NCBI RefSeq assembly: GCF_032854445.1
Contig: NC_088296.1
Span: 24,561,604-24,625,603, forward strand
Length of the DNA stretch: 64,000 bases
Source of the DNA: Liolophura sinensis
Lineage: Eukaryota > Mollusca > Polyplacophora > Chitonida > Chitonidae
Direction of reading: 5' to 3'
Below, piece after piece: positions 24,459 to 37,234 of the stretch (position 1 is its first letter; every line of letters begins with the position of its first letter). The translations under genes were made by a program, and so were the position numbers. A model generated the notes under the pieces. That model searched no databases and was not told the origin of the DNA. It saw only the letters and a list, made by a program, of their open reading frames with translations.

Positions 24459-24784
24459 ACTCCAAGCACTGCGCTGGGAGAGTGTAGGTAAATGTCAGGC
24501 AAAAAAAGTCCTCAAACATTCCTTGCTTACATATAAAACTGCTATTAACAAAGTGGAAAATTATACTCGGTAATAATTCTACTGGAGCATCTTACAAAAA
24601 TTCAGAACATGCTAAAACAACTAGTAACCTTAAAAATGAGCTGAGTTCAGAACCGTATATTAACATACACTCGCTCATTGTAAACATACAAAATGGCCGA
24701 CACGGGTGAGGAGAGAGTGAAGCCCACACAGACTTTACGCTTTTACACAGGATATACAAGATCTCAAGTCCTATAGAAGAGGTA

Positions 24785-24890
24785 ACATGTCATTATGGTT
24801 TTGTCCTACCATAATACTCCTCGCCGTCGTATAGGAGAAATATTCTCGATTATGGTGTAAAACACCAATAAAATAAATAAATAAGTAACA
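24785..24890 (+). repeat. SINE family A, tail fragment
   Basis: ctcgccgtcgtataggagaa, then aacaccaataaaataaataa; diverged and 5'-truncated. Confidence 0.75.
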
Positions 24891-25419
24891 CCTTTAGGCA
24901 AGATCCTTTTTCGGGGCATGATTCCTTCATGATTAAAACAATACATGTAGCTTTGATTCCTGGTTTACGAAAAATCTTTGGCATGCTGATGTTACAAGCA
25001 AACAGTGCTGCCCTTGGATGTGCTGCGGGTGTGGTGATTATCCAGTATATCTTTACAGTCCAAGCTTTCTGTGGACAGGGGAGGTCTGGGTTCAAATCCC
25101 ACTGTATTGCAGTCTGTAGTCAAATAGTTGACTACGGAGATTCATTTTGACCTCAGTATGCAGACAGAAGATGTTGGTTAATTACATGTACTTGGTAATA
25201 AATCAGCTGGTTTTATAATTTGCTTTTTTAAATATAGTAAATAAAAATAAATACAAACCCGAAGAGATGACAATAATTTGTACTATCATCATCAGCCATT
25301 TCGATGCACACATGTCCATGGACTTAAAGAAAAGTTCAAGTTAGGAATCTGACGGCAATTTAAGCACAGATCTATACCAGCATGAAACGCTGTAACAGTA
25401 CAGCATTGTTCATAAAAGG

Positions 25420-25712
25420 AGTGAGTGAGCGCTTGGGGTTTAACGTCCTACTTAACAATTTTTCAGTAATATGACGACGAAGGAATCCTTAGAGTGCATG
25501 TAATGTACCTCCTTGTTGCAGGGCGGATTTCCACTGTCCTTTTATCTACTGCTGCTTCAATGAGGCGTCTTACCGAAGGCAAGTAAGCCGCTCCGCCCGA
25601 GCCATTATACTGATACGGGTCAACCAGTCGTTGCACTATCCTCTTCATGCTAAACGCCAAGCGAGGAAGTTACAACTTCCTCTTTTAAGGTCTGTGCTAT
25701 CGGGTCCAGACT
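25420..25712 (-). repeat. SINE family B copy, head missing
   Basis: Reverse orientation: gtgagcgcttggggtttaac, then ttgttgcagggcggatttcc, then gatacgggtcaaccagtcgt. It stops before most of the tRNA-like head. Confidence 0.85.
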
Positions 25713-26216
25713 CATTAAAAGGCAGAGATGGGCCTAAATATGAGTGAATGAATGAATTAATGAATGATTGATTGAATACGTTAATGCATTATTATTGTTT
25801 AGCGCAACGCTGGGAACATTTTAGCCATTACGTGTCCAAAAGGTAAACATGAAGGCAAACAGGAAAATTACAATGACAACGATGGCACGACCATAATAGT
25901 CAATATTATCATTACCACTGACAACAACAACAATCAATTAGCTTGTACGCTATGTACCCAGTGCAATCCCCGTATATCACCTCTAAATTCTCACAAGCCA
26001 GCACTCGCAGGTGCACTCGACTTCAGTTTCACGAAAAGTCATGTAAGTGTACCTATGTTGCAACGCTGTAGGATGCTTGGTGAATGTACGTCACGTGGCG
26101 ACAAACCAATTGCATTGCGTCAAGCAGCATCTGGTCTAAATTACAATAAATCCTCAACAAGCTCAAAGTCAATTTTATAGTGTAGGCTACGTCTTTTGTA
26201 TATTAAATGAATATTC

Positions 26217-26378
26217 TTTATTTATCTATTTAATAGAAATTTCACACCGTAGTGAAGAATATTTCACCTTTATGACGACCGCCAGCATTATAGTTGGAGG
26301 AAACAATGCAGACCGGGGGAAACCCATGACCATCGGCAGGTTGCTGTCAGACCTTCCCACGTACGGCCGGAGAGGAAG
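26217..26378 (-). repeat. SINE family A, degenerate copy
   Basis: Reverse orientation; gaccgccagcattatagttg and aaacccatgaccatcggcagg are recognisable, and the element extends into ttcccacgtacggccggagag. Confidence 0.8.
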
Positions 26379-26909
26379 ATGGATATTATATGATCTGGGC
26401 AGGTTATTTTATTATTTTTATAACTTCTACATTAGCGTTCCTGCCAAAACAACACACTTCACTTTTCATAGTACAATGTATTATGTTCTCAAATTACACA
26501 TAAAATTAGCCTATTGCACTCTGGTCGAATGTGTTAAGTGTTAAGTGCAGTCTTACATCAGCTTACGTCTGTGAGTTTCTCTACAGGTATTACAGCCTTA
26601 TTTATCTTTCAAAGTGATTTACATTAGGAAATTAACATCGTACTACTTATTTGACGTTGGTCAGTGTTTCTAAATATAGAGGAAGGACAAAGATAATTCC
26701 TTGACATACCCCCCAAGTGACATCAATGGTAAAGGAACGATCAGTTGTCGTCAGTACGCGTTTTGAAACCTTTTCATTGACTGTCAACCAGGAAGAAAGA
26801 AGGACGCAGGTCTGAATGTTCTAGCCCTGACTGATTAGTAAGAGACAGGAGGGCTACATAATAAGGCCCACATCATAGAAAAACACATAGGTTTCTATTT
26901 TAAGTGAGA

Positions 26910-27048
26910 AGGTCTGCCACCAACCTGCGGGTGGTAGTGTGTTTTCCCCGAGCTCTGATCGATTTTCTACGATAATTCTAGCCGCCCTCTTTCAAGTGAA
27001 ATAATTTTGAAGAACCGTATAAAAACAATCAAATGCATCAAATAAAAA
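26910..27048 (+). repeat. SINE family A, degenerate copy
   Basis: ggtctgccaccaacctgcggg, then tctagccgccctctttcaag and a caaatgcatcaaataaaa tail. Confidence 0.65.
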
Positions 27049-27336
27049 AAACGATCAATGGGATGTTCAAACGAAAACAAACGCTCACATTTATTTACAG
27101 AAAGTGTGTCACAAAAATCACTGTGTCAGAAAATTCACTGTCACAAAAATCACTATATGTCGCCGAAAGCCCTATATTTTGTTTGTTCGTAAGATCGTTG
27201 TACGTCATGTTTTTCCGAACATCACGTGACTGCCTTGACAAATGGAAATCATGAATCACTCTATGAGGTATAATAATATGAAATATTGTTTACAAAATAC
27301 AGTACATATTTATATTGGTCTATTTTTGTTTTTCAG

Positions 27337-28508
27337 AGAGAATCGCTATACTTAGTGCAGTGGCTTGCGCCTTCTTTATCGCCATTGTCGTTGTGATCAC
27401 TGTAATGTGGTGTTGCTCTCGGAGAAGAAGGTAGCTTTTAGTTTTCTTCTTATTGTCTTAATTTGTTCAGTGCTAGAGTCTCAATCTTGTATATAGTGTT
27501 GCTAAACTCCATTCCCAGTCCCCTTACAAGTGTCCTTTTTAACAGTCGCCACAATATGGGTGGATTATTGTGGAGGTGGCGTTAAACCATATACCTCCAC
27601 TGTGCTATGTGTGTCCATTTATGGTACGATGAGATGGATGACTTCATTTTCTGTGTTATCCTCAACCTCAGTTGTGTTGAGGACACAATTTTTATCTTTT
27701 GTTTTGTAATATTTGTATCTGACTCCCCAAGAAGAAGTGGTTTATTTCATTTCGCCTAACCTCATTCCCATTGCCGTTATTTTACCATTGTGACCCATTG
27801 TTCTGGTATTACGATGTCACTCCCAAAAGAAGTTGGTTATCGCATATTCCCTTTTGATGTTACATTAGTGCTATGGCAATGGTCTTCATTTAACATTCCG
27901 CCCTTTTTGTATGAAATCATTGCTTATGTCTTATTGCCTTGGTGACAATAAGCGGTCGACGAGGCTCGGGTGGCCATCTGCTCATTCGAACATTCATCCT
28001 TGGGATTTTCCGTTGAACCTCAACCGGTCTAAAATCAAGACGCACGCTTCGGAACATACCTGCGTCACAACACTCCAGACTTAGACGACACCATTTTAAA
28101 GCAGGTGGTTTACACAGGTGTTCAGGCCAGAAAATCATCAACGTAGACGACAACAAACTCGCGCGAATTCATCAACAAGATAACATTTATCTCTTGTGTT
28201 TTCGCAAGAGTCAAATAATGAAATGAACAATTAAAGAACAAAAAAAATAAATAAATAAGTAAATAACAAAATCAGTAAAAACAGTATGTCGACTTTGCTG
28301 ATATACCTTTTTTCGCGTTTTCGGGCGGAGACTTATGGACGATGATTCTAACGACGATAAGCACAGTATTAGGATTCCTCGACCTCAGACCTGGGACACG
28401 GCGATCTTCAGAGGCGATAAAACATGGAAAAATTCCACAATATCGTATCCGGAACTTTTCCCTTACATTTTCTACAACAACAGTTTCCCAGATTCAAAAC
28501 AGGCGTAA
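27337..28508 (+). CDS. 3' end of a type I membrane protein: transmembrane exon and cytoplasmic tail exon
   Basis: Exon 27337-27430 (94 nt) follows a strong ttgtttttcag acceptor and ends at agaag|gtagct. It enters in phase 1 and leaves in phase 2. It encodes RIAILSAVACAFF and a further hydrophobic run, then CCSRRR, a single-pass helix with a basic stop-transfer end. The next exon, 28331-28508, completes the split Arg codon and adds LMDDDSNDDKHS and a Tyr-containing tail ending FPDSKQA before TAA. The second acceptor (gcggag|a) is less typical. No upstream exons were recognised between 21.4 and 27.3 kb, so the ectodomain is unknown. Phase and length of the transmembrane exon equal those of the Ig/ankyrin gene at 55.95-56.05 kb. 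Confidence 0.5.
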
Positions 28509-30900
28509 TGGAAATGGAGATAACTCATTGGTGTTGAATTTTATGTTAGCCTTTGGTTTTTTCACTTTGTTTTCAGCACCAAAGAATGTTTTCACGCATT
28601 TTTTTCCCCCTTTCAACAATGTCAGCAAGAAAACTGTGTATATCAAAACTTGACAAATATATAAATTATCCTTATTCCTTGTGAGTATAGGATGATTCTA
28701 TCATGTCACCTGAAACAGTGCTGTTGACGATATCTGGATAGGCTTATAGGTCCGACTAAGCCCAAACTGCCCCAGGTATGTCGCTAAGGATACACTGGTA
28801 AAGCTTGTCTACTCGTGGCAGTAATATTACGTGAGTGGAGAGTCTTGGGCTATTTCCCCTTTGACCTTTTACAACGCAGTCAGTACACATGTTATTTTTG
28901 ACCTGCCACTCTCGATTCATGCAAAACATTGTTGTGTAAATTTGGTAAGGTATGTATGCGTGCGTGTATGTATGTATCCTTGGGTTTTGGCGTCATGCTT
29001 AGCAGTTTTGTCAGATAGAATCATTAGGTGTGTGCCCATATAGGCCTACTGTGTGTGCTTGTGGCAGGGCCAGTTCATGTTGCCAAAATGCTAATCTACA
29101 AATTGTGGTGAGGTATTCATTGTCGATCCCATCATGTACCGTTTATTCTGACGCACACAAGACAATGTTGATATATAGAGCCTAAGTGGATGTATATATA
29201 TATATATATGGCTAACTTTTCCCGTATGACATACGTAAAGTTGGATGCGTTGTGCATCTTTGTCTATGCTATTACAGTTTGTGGGCTAGCGTGTCATTCA
29301 TGGACTACAAGAGAAAATTAACAAGACCACTTGGACACGAGTCGCTATTCCACTCAAAAAGGTTACTTTATTAATTTTTGGTGAGATCTTGTAGGAATGT
29401 GAAACACTTCAGGACGGTGTTAGGCCACGGTAATTCATTCTACTCTTTACCGTTTTTTTCTGTGCAAAACAGAAATATCAAAAATGCCAGTTCTTTGATC
29501 TACTGTGGATTTACAGGGCACCATAGAGAACTAGGCGTGTCGAAAAACATTTCGCATGCTATCAAGTTTGTAGTTGTATATCTAACATGACCAAACTCTA
29601 TCAGCTTTTCATATGATTTCATTTTTGACAACGCAGCAACAACAACGTCAAAACGTTTTTAAAATTGGCCGTGGATTATACATATATCTAATCGTTAAGT
29701 AACAACTTACTTAGAGATTGTCTCCTGACAATTTTCATTATTGCCTTTTATATGTTGTATATCTTTTACTGAACAAATTATCTAATCAGTATATGCATTC
29801 ATTGGTTGAAAGGAACACGCGTTTTTCTGGCCAAATCGGTTTCAAATTTCACGGTTTTTTTTTAAAAACGGACATTTTCTGTGTCATCTTCATTACCACA
29901 GGGTACAATAAATGCACTACATGATGATAAGTATATACGCACAGATAGCTGCTGCCAAATCGTCTTTTCGCTGACGGAATCCTTACCACGCTCTCTGGTC
30001 ACGGATGATTGCTGGTCACCTTAAAAAAATCAACTGACTGAAAACCACACAATATGACGTTAATTATTTATGAAAAGCTTTACATAAACTGTTGTACATT
30101 ATTTTTGGAATAATAATAATAATAATATTTATCTTAGGAATACGTTATTTCAAAATATAGTCTTTCTTTTCAGTCTGTGGTTTTAACATCGTGTTGCTAT
30201 ACAGAATCAGTGTACACATTTTCAACTTTCTAGAGCAAGACGTTTTAATTGCAGTTTTGTTGGAATGTTAGACACGAGTCTTTAGACGTTTCCTAAATGT
30301 GGGCCCTGGTACCCATGTCGAGCACGCATGCCCGGCTAGCGTTACAAACAAAGCCCACGTGGCTAAATTAGAAAGGACTGAAATCGTCTTCAGTTTGGAT
30401 AACTCAGCACATTTCATGTATTTTAGGTAAAGTTTTGTGACACATTAAAATTTAAGAAATATTTTAAATTAAAAACTTAGATAAGTGCACAAAAAGCCTG
30501 CAATGTTGTGGTGTGCGCATATATGTCTTCCTCAATGACCGATTGTGCTGCGGCGTACTGATGTAGACTTGAAAGCGATAAGTGACTTATTCTGTCCCCA
30601 TTATGAGAGGCCTAATTATTTCCGCATCTATAATATATACTATACATCTGTCTCACTCGATGAACAAGACAAAAATGACATATATACATATATCTTCTTT
30701 ATTACTCCATATACTTATCCATATTTATACATATAAATGTTACCGATATTATGTAGTGACTTAAATACACACGTATGTACAAGAAACGACAAATCAGTGT
30801 TAATCCGTTGTAGAAATGGCAGACGATGTCTTCAGATGTATCATGTCAATTCGCCTTGTTGTCAGATTTTTCAAAGACCTTACTAATGATACAGTAATAA
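28509..30900. other. no gene recognised
   Basis: AT-rich, with a short (TA)n run near 29190-29210 and an (aat)n run near 30110-30130. Short open frames carry no domain. Confidence 0.4.
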
Positions 30901-30904
30901 TTAT

Positions 30905-31225
30905 TTTAAGGTTATGATGTTAACATCATTACTGAATGGTGTTATAGTGCTAACGTCACGATGTTAGTGCAATAACGTCACTGTGTCAGTGCTTTTGTCA
31001 TGGAGTTAGTGCTAACGTCAAGGTGTTAGTGCCAGTGTCAAAATATTAATGCTAACGCCACGGTATTAGTGCTATAATATCATGGTGTTAGTGCTAACGT
31101 CATGGTATTAGTGTTATAATGTCATGGTGTTAGTGCTAACGTCACGGTATCACTGCTGCTATGTCACGGTGTTATTCCGTAACTTATGGTGTTAGTGCCA
31201 CAATTACCGTGCTATACTGCTGTCA
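30905..31225 (+). repeat. degenerate minisatellite, about 20-bp unit
   Basis: Repeats of gtgttagtgctaacgtcacg and variants such as gtattagtgttataatgtc, partly in a 40-bp double unit. Confidence 0.85.
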
Positions 31226-31512
31226 TCAATGTCCATATTACTGTTAACATATTGGTGTGATTCCTAAAATATCAGTGTCAGTGATAAAACTGCTGCTGTT
31301 GCTCTTTCAATAACTGCTATGGCTGCTGAGTTAGGCCAAAAATTTAAATATAAAATATGACTCAATACCAGCATTAGCTAATACACCTTCGAACAACTGA
31401 CCGTGGTAATAAAATTTTCATATCCTTGCTGAATATTTCATCTCATATCAGTGGCATTGTTGAAATTTCTGTTTCTAGTCCTGACATGTTTTGTTAGTGT
31501 CCAGTGCAAATA

Positions 31513-33044
31513 TACTATCCAAAAAAAGAAACGCATAACCCGGTTTTTTGCGGAGGTGATGCAGTTTTTTCAATTAAGCATAACTAAATAAGAATTGCTA
31601 TTCTGCAAATATTTTTTTACACAGATTAAGGAAGGGTCCATATCTAGACAACAAGGCCATCAGCTTAAGGTAAGACACTCACAATGAGTCTCCCACTTGA
31701 GTGGAATGTCAGTATCTGTTGTGACCACCACGGGCACGAATAACAATTCTGACACGCCTTGTCATGGACTGGATGAGACGCTGGATAGAGGCCTAGGGAA
31801 TGTTCTGCCACTCCTCCTGCAAACATGCAACTTGCTCTTGAAGCGTTTGGGGTTGAGGTTGGCGTTGGCGTAGACGTCGATCAAGTTCATCACACAGATG
31901 CTCAATTGGGTTAAGATCCGGGGAACGGGACGGCCAGGGTAGCACATTTACATTGTTTTCGGCGAGGAAGTCCCTTGTGACACGTGCCGTGTGCGGTCTG
32001 GCGTTGTCCTGCTGGAACAACTCCCGCTGAACGTCAATAACAGGTAAGAGGTGTGGCTGCAGGATGGTGTCTCGGTAGCGTACGGCCGTAAGATTTCCCT
32101 GAACGTGGACAAGATTTGTACGACCAGTATACGATATTGCTGCCCACATCATCACACTCACTCCACCAAATCTGTCCACTTGGCGTACGCAGTTAGGGGC
32201 ATAACGTTCGTGAGCACGTCTGTAAACCCGGTTTCTACCATCACGTCTCTGCAATAGGAATCTGGACTCATCACTGAACCAAATGCGTCGCCAGTTGCGT
32301 AGGTTCCATGCAGTCACGTTGTTACACCATCGGAGGCGATTGGCGCGATGGTGAGGACGCAGCACGATCCCAACATAGGGCCTCCTGGCTCTCAGTCCAT
32401 GTTCCCTCAGCCTGTTCCGCACTGTCTGACCTGATATCCTCCTCAGTCCCGGTATGCTGGCTGCTGTGCTTTCAGCTGTAGCACAACGGTCACGCAAATG
32501 GAGGACCCTTATGTAGCGATCTTGGGCTGCTGTAGTGACACGTGGTCGACCTGAACGCCGACGGTCATTTGTTGTCCCAGTATTGTTGTAGCGGGCAGCA
32601 AGCCGTGAAATCGTGCTCTGGCTGACGTGTAGACGCCTAGAAATGGACGATTGGGACTCTCCAGCTTGAAGTCTTCCAATGGCAATATTTCTTGTGACAG
32701 TGTCAAGACGTGGCATGTTGAATCAGCTTGAAAACACCACTTGAAAGACTCCGATTTCCGGCCCGACGTTGCGGTTTTATAGTCACACACTGCATGCTTT
32801 CCATGCGTAAGTTCGGCGTGTAAGACTGCACGTGATGCAGTGTGGTGCTGTATTTTTTACTTCTTCCAAAAACGGCCTCCAAACTCAACATTTTCAACCA
32901 AGAAATGTTTTGAGGAATAAAATGTGTGCTAACTGTTATTATTAACAGTATTAAAACACATTTTGCTCATGAAATGAAGACAAAATGTATTTATTTCATT
33001 TTAAAATAAAACAAAACACCTATGCGTTTCTTTTTTGGATAGTA
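31513..33044 (-). mobile_element. Tc1-like DNA transposon, nearly complete
   Basis: Short terminal inverted repeats (ctatccaaaaaaagaaacgc at the left; the same with one A fewer, inverted, at the right) are flanked by TA target duplications, with TATA on both sides. Length is about 1.53 kb. It encodes one transposase on the minus strand. The two repeat ends differ by a single A, and most of the coding region is intact, which suggests a fairly recent insertion. Confidence 0.93.
31709..32716 (-). pseudogene. Tc1 transposase (DD34E) with one premature TAG
   Basis: The frame starts MPRLDTVTRN and has an N-terminal paired-like helix-turn-helix (about residues 5-110; SQSSISRRLHVSQSTISRL) and a GRPR motif near 58. 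The catalytic core follows: first Asp in WFSDESRF, second in QQDNARPHTA, Glu in SPDLNPIEHL; 34 residues separate the last two. An in-frame TAG at 31793-31795 stops it after residue 307 (EEWQNIP). The same frame then continues for 27 codons with the usual family C-terminus (RARGGHNRY) to TGA at 31709-31711. Total length with the stop ignored is 335, normal for Tc1. The family's HLWDELDRR is HLCDELDRR here. Inactive unless the stop is read through; it excises and inserts DNA at TA. Confidence 0.9.
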
Positions 33045-33814
33045 TACATCTATACATGTATATTTATGTCAGAGGTAAGGTTACCGTCGCTGAGTTGAAA
33101 TGTCTGTGTCAGAGTTAAAATTTGTTGTCGGTGTCTAATATATTAATGCTAGCACTGAAATTCGTATTTTTTGTGCTAGCATGTTATAGAGGTGATAATC
33201 CGGAATATCAACTTTTGCAGGGAAACTTTGATCTCGCAAGGAGACCAATAAGAAATTGTTACACATAAAACTCTCTCTGTATATTACGTTATATATATAT
33301 ATATATATACCAAATGTTGATACCCAAGATTTCACTCAGAAATGTGGTTTTATTTAAAAAAAGTATTAGGCCTAAATTAATGAGTCTTGAAAAATAACAT
33401 ACGGTGCCGCGATAAAGCTGAAATAGTGCCGCTGTTTACCGTGTGGTCATAACTATCTTGCAGTTTTATATTTCATTATAAACCTCATTCACATTTTTAT
33501 TCTAGTGATATATTGTTTGAATAAATTTTTTTCTTGTTCCATTTCTTTTCCTTACATTTCAGCCAAAGAGATCTTACAGCAGTTACGGCAGTGTTATTTG
33601 TTTTGCTTTCACAGCACCACCGACTTATTTTGCGAAATGTTACACTTGGCAAGTATTCGCTCTTAAAGGGTAAAATTAGGCCAATTTTTGGTTTACCACG
33701 GTTAAGGTTTTATTCTAACTGTCCATGTAAATGCCTAAAAAAGTAGCAACGCATACGTCCCTAGTACCATGGCTTTAGCAGGCATAGGTAAATATAATTG
33801 CAGTGATGAAGATT

Positions 33815-33899
33815 TTGAGTCACTCTAACGTCTACTTCGTCGTCATATGACTGTCAAAAAAGGCACGACGTTAAATCCCAAGCACTCACTCGTTCACTC
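33815..33899 (+). repeat. SINE family B, tail fragment
   Basis: cttcgtcgtcatatgactgt, then cacgacgttaaatcccaagc and a cactcactcg end; heavily 5'-truncated. Confidence 0.85.
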
Positions 33900-34905
33900 C
33901 TTGACAACCATGACATGCATGTGTTATACTATGTCGTTCACTGTCCCAACTCCGCCCCTGACCTTAACTTTGGCCGTGGTAAAATAAACAAATGTTGGTA
34001 AGAGAAAAGTGTATAATCTGACCCAGGCGCCAAGTGGATGTCTCACTCGTAACGGAGGGAATCCACGTATTGAGGTAGGGATAAGTTTTTATATTTTGTT
34101 TGCTGTCTTCTTTTAAATAAGACAAACATTAACAAATTCGAACAATGGACATACCAGTGAAATATGTAGACATTTACCAACCACTTTTTATTCACAAAGA
34201 TGGTTGATTTACCTGATTTACACTGCTAGTTGAATGTCTTTGCCATGTAGGGGAAGAAAAACCAACTCGCTCCTTTTCAAGGAAAAAATAACTTTGCTAT
34301 TGAACTGTGGCACATAGCTGTGCACAGTAAAGTCAGTAGAGGTTAAGACACTCGTCAACGAGATAAGAGTACGACTTGTGCGCTCAAGCCAGGCAGACTT
34401 GTGTCGTTGCGTTGGAAACTTGTTAAGCTACTCGAATCACATGAGTTGCGCCCACCAAGTAAATAAGATCAATGCTGTATTTTCATGAAGTCATCGATGA
34501 CATAGACCAAGAACAACGCATAGCAGAGGGCTGTTTACAGGACTACAGCATGGACTGAGCTTGAAAACCGCGGCACGAAAGCACACTGTCATATGCATAA
34601 AATGCATGCAGCTGACAAATCACGTTTTCTCGGCTTAATTTCTGAATTTGTTTATTTCACATTCAAACAGATTAAATCTATAAAATATTGACTCGGAAAC
34701 TCGGAAATAAGAAATGCACGACTCGTAAAATAAACGAGCAGACAGTGCGACCAAGATTTGACAAGCGTGACGTCATACACAGATAACGATGATGTCAGTC
34801 GTTACTTGTAGGTCGTCCACGAGTATCTTATGCCCTGTATTATTCGTGTTTTAAAACAGCTATTCCTTGTAGAAGATATAAGCAAGAAGGGAACTTTTCT
34901 TTTAC

Positions 34906-35054
34906 CTGTTGCTTTTTGGGCAAATCATGATTTGCCAATTTGAAAGCTCCATGCACCCCTGTTTCTCCATCCCATATACCGAACTGCCCTTCATATACAT
35001 GTATTTCGGAAATTCTTGAGGTGAAGTGAGCGTCAGGGACACAGCGCTGCCCAC
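34906..35054 (-). CDS. candidate orphan exon, function unknown
   Basis: On the minus strand an acceptor (gtttatag) opens a 149-nt frame that ends at a good donor (aacag|gtaaaag). It encodes about 49 residues of non-repetitive, balanced composition: CVPDAHFTSRISEIHVYEGQ, then WDGETGVHGAFKLANHD, then LPKKQQ. It enters in phase 1 and leaves in phase 0. I do not recognise the family. No neighbouring exon on this strand was found, so it could also be a relic or chance. Confidence 0.35.
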
Positions 35055-35274
35055 CTATAAACACCTAAAAACACTGACATATTTGAAGAATCTTTTCATT
35101 TACTTCCCTGTGTATGCACTAAGAAAAATATTTGGGCCCACTGATGAAAAATATCTGAGGTATACAATTGAGCTAATTCAAATCTTAAAACTGAGTCATA
35201 TGACCAGATCAGCTGCGTAGTAGAAAAAAGGAATTTTCCAGATTTAGTAGCCAATGATAAATTATTATTTCAAA

Positions 35275-35935
35275 TATTGGCCAAGTCGGGAATGTCCCCG
35301 CGTTAGAAGAATGGCATCTATTGGCCAAGTCAGGAATATCTCCGCGTTACAAGAATAGCATCTATTGGCCAAGTCGGGAATATCCCAGCGTTAGAAGAAT
35401 AGCATCGATTGGCCAAGTCGGGAATATCCTCCTGTTAGAAGAATAGCATGTATTGGCCATGTTGGGAATATCCCAATGTCAGAAGAATTGCATCGATTAG
35501 CCAAGTCGGGAATATCCCAGCGTTAGAAGAATGAATCTTTTGGCCAAGTCGGGAATATCCCCGCGTTAGAAGAATGGCATCTTTTGGCCAAGTCGGGAAT
35601 ATCCCGTGTTAGAAGAACGGCATCTTTTGGTCAAGTCGGGAATATTCTCCTGTTAGAAGAATAGCATGTATTGGCCTTGTTGGGAATATCCCAATGTCAG
35701 AAGAATTGCATCGATTAGCCAAGTCGGGAATATCCCAGCGTTAGAAGAATGAATCTTTTGGCCAAGTCGGGAATATCCCCGCGTTAGAAGAATATCATCT
35801 TTTGGCCAAGTCGGGAATATCCCGTGTTAGAAGAATGGCATCTTTTGGCCAAGTCGGTAATATCCCGTGTTAGAAGAATAGCATCGATTAACCAAGAAGA
35901 GAATATCCCCGCGTTAGAAGAATAGAATTTTATCC
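35275..35935 (+). repeat. 44-46-bp minisatellite
   Basis: About 14 copies of a unit reading ttggccaagtcgggaatatc, then ccagcgttagaagaatagca. A longer block (gttgggaatatcccaatgtc and neighbours) recurs after about 219 bp, near 35460 and 35680, so groups of units were duplicated. Confidence 0.93.
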
Positions 35936-36764
35936 ACTTTTTCAATGTCAAAATACAGAACATTCTTTAGTTTCCTGTCGTAGTGTCAAAAACTCCAGTT
36001 TTCTGCCACAGTGCCATATACGTCACGTAAAATATTTCAACTACTGCAGTTCTCGGGCACACTGCTATACCTCTCACAGTGTGAACGAGACCAACATTAC
36101 TGGCGACAGTCACTTTCTTCTGTCACACAGGAAATTTTTGTAGAGAAATCTTGAACAAAGATAGGGTCACTGGCTTCAGTGTGATGAGTCGGGTAGTGGT
36201 ATCTGGAAAACATGTCTCACGACCTTTGCACTTTTTTATTAATTGATACATAAAAGTCTTGAATTCAGTAGGTTTTTGAAGTCACTGGCCAAAGGCGGTG
36301 GTTTTACCCAGGCAGATGTTTGGTTGACTAAGGGCTTTGAACCGCTATATACCGGCGTTTGTAGTGTAGTCAGGTACCGCTCAACCTTATTTTGTACCAA
36401 CTCAAATTCCAAGAATGCGTTGAACATGTAAAAACATGTAAAATAGTTTACTTGTATATAAATCATAAAAGCAAATCTAAAAAACAAACAAACTCAAATC
36501 CTTGTATTTGTAAAAATAAACAGCATGAACTGGTATTATTAGTGCAGGAACAATGTTTCGGCCGGCGTGTTGCTTGTTACAATGGTCATCTCTACATCAT
36601 GTGTATATTTGCACACGGCCCTCAGTTAACAGCGGGATAGAATATCTTACATAGGTAATGAAGTAAATATATACCGCATGACGGCAAAGAAGTACAAACA
36701 AAACCTTCGAGCAATAAATCGCCTATGTGACTAAGGAATTCAATTCTGTTTTGTTCACCTCCAG

Positions 36765-37076
36765 CCAGTGTTATTGGTGGCCCGTGTAACAAAACGAAGG
36801 GCTGTTTGCCGAGGCATTCCATCTGCTCTGCCAATCACACCTGTGAGTGCGAGGTCAATTTTCTCTCCACGATAGACTTGTTTTGGTGTGTAAGTACCGC
36901 CCAGGTTGCACTCGGTGACCTTTGCAACAAATCCAATAATTGCGGCATCGGAGTGGGGTGCAAGTCTGGAACGTGTAGCTGTATGCCATGGCACGGAGCG
37001 TGGATAGAGGATGAAAAGTGGGCGGGGTTACCGCAGTCCAAGTACACACAATGCCAGAACAAGAACTATACTCTGA
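36765..37076 (+). CDS. exon: two EB/EGF-like modules (plus-strand paralogue)
   Basis: The acceptor is tcacctccag and the donor is a strong ctga|gtaagt; 312 nt, phase 1 to 1. It encodes two cysteine-rich modules (NHTCECEVNF and SGTCSCMPWHG) and then W-I-E-D-E-K-W before a last Cys. The order of cysteines, the C-x-C pair in each module and the (E/D)EKW motif match the minus-strand exon at 2544-2867, so the two are paralogous. No other exon of this gene was identified with confidence; downstream the intron runs into a 20-bp minisatellite. Likely extracellular part of a receptor or secreted protein. Confidence 0.6.
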
Positions 37077-37234
37077 GTAAGTTGTCCCGGTAAATGGTAC
37101 ATAGAAATCATTGATAAACTGATATTTTACTTTAATGGAATGTCATTTGTATTTCAAGGTATTTCAAGGAGATTTTGCGATAAATTTGACGATCTTCTGT
37201 ATATTGCAGGGAGAAGTTGGGGTGTTATGTGCTT

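Noticed and set aside
25075-25110. B-box-like gggttcaaatccc as a tRNA gene
   Set aside because: No matching A-box or acceptor stem could be found; probably a SINE relic.
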